Positions 59,691 to 64,000 of a stretch of DNA of 64,000 nucleotides are shown here, one piece after another (position 1 is the stretch's first letter; the number at the start of each line of letters is the position of its first letter). The stretch is from Lewinellaceae bacterium (GTDB lineage Bacteria; Bacteroidota; Bacteroidia; Chitinophagales; Saprospiraceae), in contig JACJYL010000002.1 in the NCBI GenBank assembly GCA_020636105.1, positions 558,001 through 622,000 on the forward strand, written 5' to 3'. The position numbers and the translations under genes were made by a program. The notes beneath the pieces are model-generated. The model worked only from the letters and a program-made list of their open reading frames with translations. It had not been told where the DNA came from and searched no databases.

Positions 59691-60767
59691 ATGTTTGGAG
59701 AGAAACGGTATCCTGAAAGTCTATCCCCCGAAGAATTGGACATTTACCTCGCTAATGGCTGGTATCGCATGGGACAAAGTATCTTCACCACTCATTTTCT
59801 TTGCTTCCACGACCAGTTTTTTTCGGCACTCTGGGTGAGGCTCTCTCTAAAGAATTACGAATTCAGCAAAAGCCTGCGCAAGATCATCCGCCGGAATTAC
59901 AGTGCCTTTGACATCAGGTTTCAGCCGGTCCAAATTACTCCTGAAAAAGAAGCCCTTTACCAAAAATACAAACAGAGTTTCCCCGGGCAACTGGCCCCGA
60001 CACTGGAAGACTCCCTTCACGAAGGTTTCGACGGCAATATCTACAACACCTTTGAAACCCTGGTGTACGACGGCGACAAACTCATCGCTTTCAGCTTTTT
60101 TGACCTGGGTGAAAAAAGTGCCGCCAGCATCCTTGGCGTTTACGACCACGACTACCACAAACATAGCCTCGGTCTTTTTACCGTTTTGCTGGAGATCATT
60201 TTTTGCATAAAAAACGATTTTGATTTTTTCTACCCTGGTTATGTCGTTCCGGGCAATACTCGTTTTGACTATAAACTGAGGATCGGCCCGGTCGATTATT
60301 ATAACCTAAAAACCAATCAATGGATCGAATTCAATGGATTGGATGAGGCAGAGATTCCACTTTTCAAAATGGAACAAAAACTCAAAAAAATCCAACAGCT
60401 GTTTTTAGCCCACGATCTGAAGGCGACCCATTATTATTACCCACTTTTCGAGGCCAATCTCTTCGGATACTGGAATGCACCGTATTTTGATTACCCAAAC
60501 CTGTTAATGCTGGAATACCAGGGGGAGAAAAAAAACTACCTCGCCGTGGTTTTTGACCCCAGGGAAGATACTTACCAACTGCTCCGATGCACGGAATTTG
60601 ACAACGTTTTTTTCTATTTCAACAGTGAATTCGTCAATACCTTTGATCAAAAAAAGTATTTCACTGAGCTCATCACCACCGACAAACTGATAGCAGAAAG
60701 TGAGGATGAACAGGAAATTTTTGAGATTGCCAGGGAGATGATCCTGACAAGGGTGGAGAAGAAATGA
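59691..60767 (+). CDS. Arginyl-tRNA-protein transferase-like (GNAT fold) protein
   Basis: 358 residues from MFGEKRYPESLSPEELD; a GTG at 59628 would add 21 residues beginning MNVLSVFVVGG. The middle (about 100-235) resembles the C-terminal GNAT domain of ATE/BpT transferases: SLGVYDHDYHKHSLGLFTVL-like (seen as ILGVYDHDYHKHSLGLFTVL), FFYPGYVVPGNTRFDYKLRI. The N-terminal cysteine pairs of true Ate/Bpt enzymes are missing; the MGQSIFTTHFLCF segment occupies that place. It may modify protein N-termini or use aminoacyl-tRNA in another way. I cannot assign a substrate. Confidence 0.68.
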   Translation: MFGEKRYPESLSPEELDIYLANGWYRMGQSIFTTHFLCFHDQFFSALWVRLSLKNYEFSKSLRKIIRRNYSAFDIRFQPVQITPEKEALYQKYKQSFPGQLAPTLEDSLHEGFDGNIYNTFETLVYDGDKLIAFSFFDLGEKSAASILGVYDHDYHKHSLGLFTVLLEIIFCIKNDFDFFYPGYVVPGNTRFDYKLRIGPVDYYNLKTNQWIEFNGLDEAEIPLFKMEQKLKKIQQLFLAHDLKATHYYYPLFEANLFGYWNAPYFDYPNLLMLEYQGEKKNYLAVVFDPREDTYQLLRCTEFDNVFFYFNSEFVNTFDQKKYFTELITTDKLIAESEDEQEIFEIAREMILTRVEKK

Positions 60768-60770
60768 AGG

Positions 60771-60960
60771 GAAGTTTAAAAGGTTAAAGACTGAAGGTTA
60801 AAGGTTAAAGGACGGATGGAGCGAGATTGAGCGAGATTGAAGCCCCTTTGAACCCTCCCGACCTACGGTACGATTTCGCTGCGCTCAACTTGAACCATTT
60901 GAACCATTTGAACCATCCCGACCTACGGTACGGGATTTCGCTGCGCTCAATTTGAACCTG
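60771..60960 (+). repeat. Compound tandem repeats after the ATE-like gene
   Basis: Three kinds of repeat lie together: GGTTAAA units (60779-60812), a doubled GAGCGAGATT (60831-60852), and two copies of a roughly 40-bp unit, CCCGACCTACGGTACG-ATTTCGCTGCGCTCAA-TTGAACC, at 60857-60896 and 60917-60958, joined by ATTTGAACC repeats. It fills most of the gap before the dehydrogenase gene. Confidence 0.8.
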
Positions 60961-61037
60961 GAACTTTGAACATTCCCTTTTTAGTATATAGAAACTTCAA
61001 CCCATTTTAAAAATTAAACATCAAAAATCCTTACCTA

Positions 61038-62006
61038 TTGAGTAATTCAACCAACATTGTCATTCTCGACGGATATACGCTTAATCCCGGTGATCTGAAC
61101 TGGGGTGATTTTGATGCCCTGGGGGCTATCACCATTTATGACAGAACGCCTGAAGACCAGGTATTGGAAAGGGCAAAAGAAGCGGAAATACTTATCGTCA
61201 ATAAGGTGATGATCACGGTCGGAATGTTGGAACAGCTGCCGCAGCTGAAATGCATTTGTGTAACAGCAACCGGTTATAATAACATCGATATCGATGCTAC
61301 CCGGCAAAAAAATATTCCCGTGTGTAATGTCAAGGGGTATTCCTCAGAAAGTGTAGCCCAGCATGTTTTTGCGATGATGCTGGATTTTACCAACCAGGTG
61401 GCTGCCCATCACCAAAGCGTAAACAACGGGGGCTGGAGCCGCTGCCCCGATTTTTCTTACACCTTAAATCCTGTATCAGAACTCTCCGGAAAAACCATGG
61501 GCATTTACGGTTTTGGAAGGATCGGACAGGCAGTGGCCAAAATAGCGCTCGCTTTTGGCATGAAAGTCATTGCCAAACACAAACACCCGGAAAGGGATAA
61601 AATGCAAGGCGTCACTTTTGTGGACACAGAAAATCTTTTCAGGGAGAGTGATTTCCTCAGTCTGCACGCTCCCTTAACGGAAGAAAATGCCGGACTGATC
61701 CGCAAAACTACCCTGCAATTAATGAAACCTTCCGCCATACTCATCAATACCGCCCGCGGAGGGTTCGTCGTGGAAAACGACCTGAAGGAAGCCCTGAAAA
61801 ACGGCACCATCGCGGGGGCTGCATTGGATGTTTTGTCAACGGAACCCCCTGCCGGGAATCACATTTTGATTGGGGTGAAAAATTGCCTCCTCACCCCCCA
61901 CCTTGCCTGGGCCAGCCGGGAAGCACGCCAGCGACTGATGGCAGAAACTGTACACAATGTCGAATCTTTCCTGAAAGGAGAATTCAGCAACGTGGTGAAT
62001 TTTTAA
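61038..62006 (+). CDS. D-2-hydroxyacid dehydrogenase (glycerate/hydroxypyruvate type)
   Basis: 322 residues from a TTG start (no ATG or GTG lies suitably upstream of the conserved VILDGYTLNPGDL). NAD-binding motif TMGIYGFGRIGQAVAKIALA near residue 152; catalytic Arg in INTARGGFV, Glu in VLSTEPP, and His in LTPHLAWAS, in normal order. The VTATGYNNIDIDA and NVKGYSSESVAQH blocks match HprA-like hydroxypyruvate/glycerate dehydrogenases, which interconvert D-glycerate and hydroxypyruvate. It converges on the giant gene at 62012 with five bases between stops. Confidence 0.92.
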   Translation: MSNSTNIVILDGYTLNPGDLNWGDFDALGAITIYDRTPEDQVLERAKEAEILIVNKVMITVGMLEQLPQLKCICVTATGYNNIDIDATRQKNIPVCNVKGYSSESVAQHVFAMMLDFTNQVAAHHQSVNNGGWSRCPDFSYTLNPVSELSGKTMGIYGFGRIGQAVAKIALAFGMKVIAKHKHPERDKMQGVTFVDTENLFRESDFLSLHAPLTEENAGLIRKTTLQLMKPSAILINTARGGFVVENDLKEALKNGTIAGAALDVLSTEPPAGNHILIGVKNCLLTPHLAWASREARQRLMAETVHNVESFLKGEFSNVVNF

Positions 62007-62011
62007 AAGTT

Positions 62012-64000
62012 TTATTTTCGGATGAGCAACACTTCGCCCTGGTGGCTAAAATAAACTCCCTTTGTATTTTCCAGTATGGCTTTGAAGACAAAAACAGCCT
62101 GAATCAAAGGTTTTCCTTTAAAGGTTCCGTCCCACCCTTCGGACGCCTGGTTGGGGGTTAAATCTTCTCCGCGGAAAACCAAATTTCCCCAGCGATCGAA
62201 AATGTCCATCCTTTTGATCAAAACGATTTCCTCGGAGGCAAAAAGGATAAAATGATCGTTTACCCCATCTCCATTAGGCGAAAAAGCCGTCGGTGCATAA
62301 ACATCCGGGATTTGATCGACAAAAACGGTGATCTCCTTTTTGATCATACAACTGTCAAGGGTTTGCATTTGCACCGAAAAGATAGTCGATGTCTCCGGAA
62401 AAGCAAAAGGATCAGGGCAATCCAGGCAAGTTAGAAAAGGGGAATCTTCCCATTTTATAGAACCGGGTTCAAAATTGGGCACCACTTTGAGCTGAACGGA
62501 ATCACCCAACGCCACGAAATAATAATCCGCAGACGATTCCAGGCTCAAAAAGCTGTCTATTTGAATGTCCGGAAGCACAAACCGACATCCATTGACATCC
62601 TCAATGATCATAGTCTGTACCGAAGCGGCAGGGATCATAAATTGGGATTCCAACTGAAATTTTTCTTCCTCCAAAGCAAAAAGATAAGGCTCAACCCCAC
62701 CATAAACGGTATCTACGGTCAATAAAGCTACCTCTGGCGTTTGGCACTGAATGGCTGAATGTACCGTAGCATCAATCGGGTCCGGCTGAGCGAGGACAAT
62801 AGATGCACTGACCTTGCACCCAAAAGTATCTGTGGCACAAAGGCTGTAGGTGCCAGCCGGAATATTTTCCAAAAACAGATCCGTTGCTCCGTTATTCCAT
62901 ATCAATGTCACAGGTCCGGTATTTCCGAAAATGTCGGCTTCAATGACCCCGGAAGCCTCTCCAAAACATAAAACAGGTTCCTTTTCTCTTATTTCAACCT
63001 GTAAATCCGAAAACTCAAGTTCCTTCACCACAATACTGTCACACCCGAAAATATTGGACAAGGTATCCCTGGAAATATAGGGATCAAACTGCCACTGCCC
63101 ATCGAGATAAATACTGTCGCCCCGGCAAAGTTCATATTTTTGATGCTCCACTACCGGCGTCCTCACCTCAATGTTTATCACAAAAATACTATCCGGAAGA
63201 TATTCCACCTCACTGAAGAGGGTGTCCAAAAAAGTCCCCGAATACGTGTAAGAAAGCCCATTAAAAAGAACTTCTTCCCCTTCACACAAATAAAAATAAA
63301 GGGTGTCCGAAACGGAAAAATATTCTTGTACCTCAAGGATTAACACTAGAATAGAATCACAGGAAGTGACAAGTGTACTCAACGTATCGGAATAAATGCC
63401 TGGGTTGGTAAGTAATTGATTCCCAAATGGGAAATGATCGCCTTCGGTAATGACCACGAAAAGGGTATCCAAAACCGGCGGCAACACTTCCAGCTCCAAT
63501 ACCAAAATGCTGTCACAACCATTGGTGGAAGCATTAAAAAGGGTATCAAAATAGGTTCCGGTCTGACTGATGAAATCACCGTTGAACAACCATGTTTCGC
63601 CAGCACAAATGGTTTGTTCGGTAAACGAAGAGGAAGGCAATTGTTCCGACACAAAAACAGTATCACTGCCAACACAACCATGATCATCTGTTACGGTAAC
63701 ACCATACCACCCCTGAGCATCCGCCTGCAAAAAGGCGTTAATACCACCATCCGACCAGGAATATTGTTCATAATCATTGGACAAATAAAGGGTGGTAAAA
63801 CTTTGAGAACAAAATGACTGCTCCCCCATAATTTGTGGAGCCACGGGAGGATAATCTCCCACCACCAGTGAAGCTTCTCCTGTACAATTATTCCCATCAT
63901 CAACGGTCACTGAATAGATTCCCGGCGCCGTGATCACTATTGAATTAGTGGAATCCCCATTTGACCAAAGGTAGGAACTAAACCCGTAACCAGTGGCCAG
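62012..64000 (-). CDS. Large T9SS type B (gliding-associated) surface protein, C-terminal part
   Basis: The frame stays open from the stop at 62012 to the window edge at 64000, so the N-terminus is missing; an internal GTG at 63937 is not the real start, because the PKD-like strand SSYLWSNGDSTNSIVI runs through it. About 660 visible residues include PKD/SprB-like modules (QYSWSDGGINAF, WYGVTVTDDHGC, TLIWNNGATD, YSLCATDTFGC) and repeated DTL-rich modules, ending in a type B sorting domain: APTAFSPNGDGVND, MDIFDRWGNLVFRGED, GVYFSHQGEVLLIRK. It should be secreted by the type IX system and linked to gliding or adhesion. Confidence 0.9.
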   Translation of the reverse strand: MATGYGFSSYLWSNGDSTNSIVITAPGIYSVTVDDGNNCTGEASLVVGDYPPVAPQIMGEQSFCSQSFTTLYLSNDYEQYSWSDGGINAFLQADAQGWYGVTVTDDHGCVGSDTVFVSEQLPSSSFTEQTICAGETWLFNGDFISQTGTYFDTLFNASTNGCDSILVLELEVLPPVLDTLFVVITEGDHFPFGNQLLTNPGIYSDTLSTLVTSCDSILVLILEVQEYFSVSDTLYFYLCEGEEVLFNGLSYTYSGTFLDTLFSEVEYLPDSIFVINIEVRTPVVEHQKYELCRGDSIYLDGQWQFDPYISRDTLSNIFGCDSIVVKELEFSDLQVEIREKEPVLCFGEASGVIEADIFGNTGPVTLIWNNGATDLFLENIPAGTYSLCATDTFGCKVSASIVLAQPDPIDATVHSAIQCQTPEVALLTVDTVYGGVEPYLFALEEEKFQLESQFMIPAASVQTMIIEDVNGCRFVLPDIQIDSFLSLESSADYYFVALGDSVQLKVVPNFEPGSIKWEDSPFLTCLDCPDPFAFPETSTIFSVQMQTLDSCMIKKEITVFVDQIPDVYAPTAFSPNGDGVNDHFILFASEEIVLIKRMDIFDRWGNLVFRGEDLTPNQASEGWDGTFKGKPLIQAVFVFKAILENTKGVYFSHQGEVLLIRK

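Overview
The window looks like a chromosomal segment of a free-living member of the Bacteroidota, most likely the Saprospiria (Saprospiraceae, Lewinella or Haliscomenobacter-like). The sequence evidence is: five proteins ending in type IX secretion (T9SS) sorting domains, four of type A and one of the gliding-associated type B; many SPII lipoproteins; Bacteroidota-type promoters (TAnnTTTG at -7, once with a well-spaced TTTG at -33); families largely confined to this phylum (DUF4249, DUF6495-like, DUF2795); giant PKD/SprB-like repeat proteins; and intergenic microsatellite-like repeats. The class-level placement is inference. I saw no rRNA, tRNA or CRISPR array.

Layout. 1-1.3 kb is an AT-rich accessory edge with one small membrane protein, GAA-loop hairpins and a MITE-like 130-bp element set exactly between two 30-bp direct repeats. 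1.3-14.8 kb is mostly ordinary metabolism and maintenance: flavoprotein, MDR reductase, phosphodiesterase, MsrB, TerC, a THEP1-like NTPase overlapping a membrane protein gene, an LVIVD-repeat T9SS protein, TrmD with an FKBP isomerase, UbiX, a thioredoxin-like protein and a degenerate phosphoesterase. 14.8-17.2 kb is a scarred patch: an IS256-type transposase remnant, an IS5-type transposase head fused to a membrane tail, and a 117-bp near-perfect duplication of the slyD 3' end on either side. 17.2-20.6 kb is one Dna2-like nuclease-helicase.

21.1-35.2 kb holds the most striking feature: two tandem giant genes (2311 and 2344 codons). Each encodes a different FG-GAP/VCBS plus ASPIC/UnbV head on a nearly identical stalk of about 1770 residues (twelve 72-residue four-cysteine repeats, SprB-like and HYR domains) with the same T9SS tail. 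The DNA of the shared part is collinear over about 5.3 kb at a constant 7014-bp offset with no indels, and its mismatches are clustered, which points to gene conversion.

35.6-62 kb returns to core genes (mltG, panB, LOG family, mnmG, queA, cmk, a UbiD-type decarboxylase, a hydroxyacid dehydrogenase) mixed with surface and secreted proteins (DUF4249 lipoprotein, M1 and M4 peptidases, VanY-like peptidase, small lipoproteins) and an unpaired MacB-type permease. The last gene (62012 to beyond the window end, minus strand) is the C-terminal part of another giant surface protein, with a type B sorting domain.

Working together: the secreted and surface proteins (LVIVD protein, twin giants, M4 protease, type B protein) would all leave through a T9SS encoded elsewhere. 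UbiX makes the prenylated FMN that the UbiD-type decarboxylase 44 kb away needs, probably for menaquinone synthesis. TrmD, MnmG and QueA are three independent tRNA-modification enzymes. All start choices, repeat alignments and identities here were made by eye.
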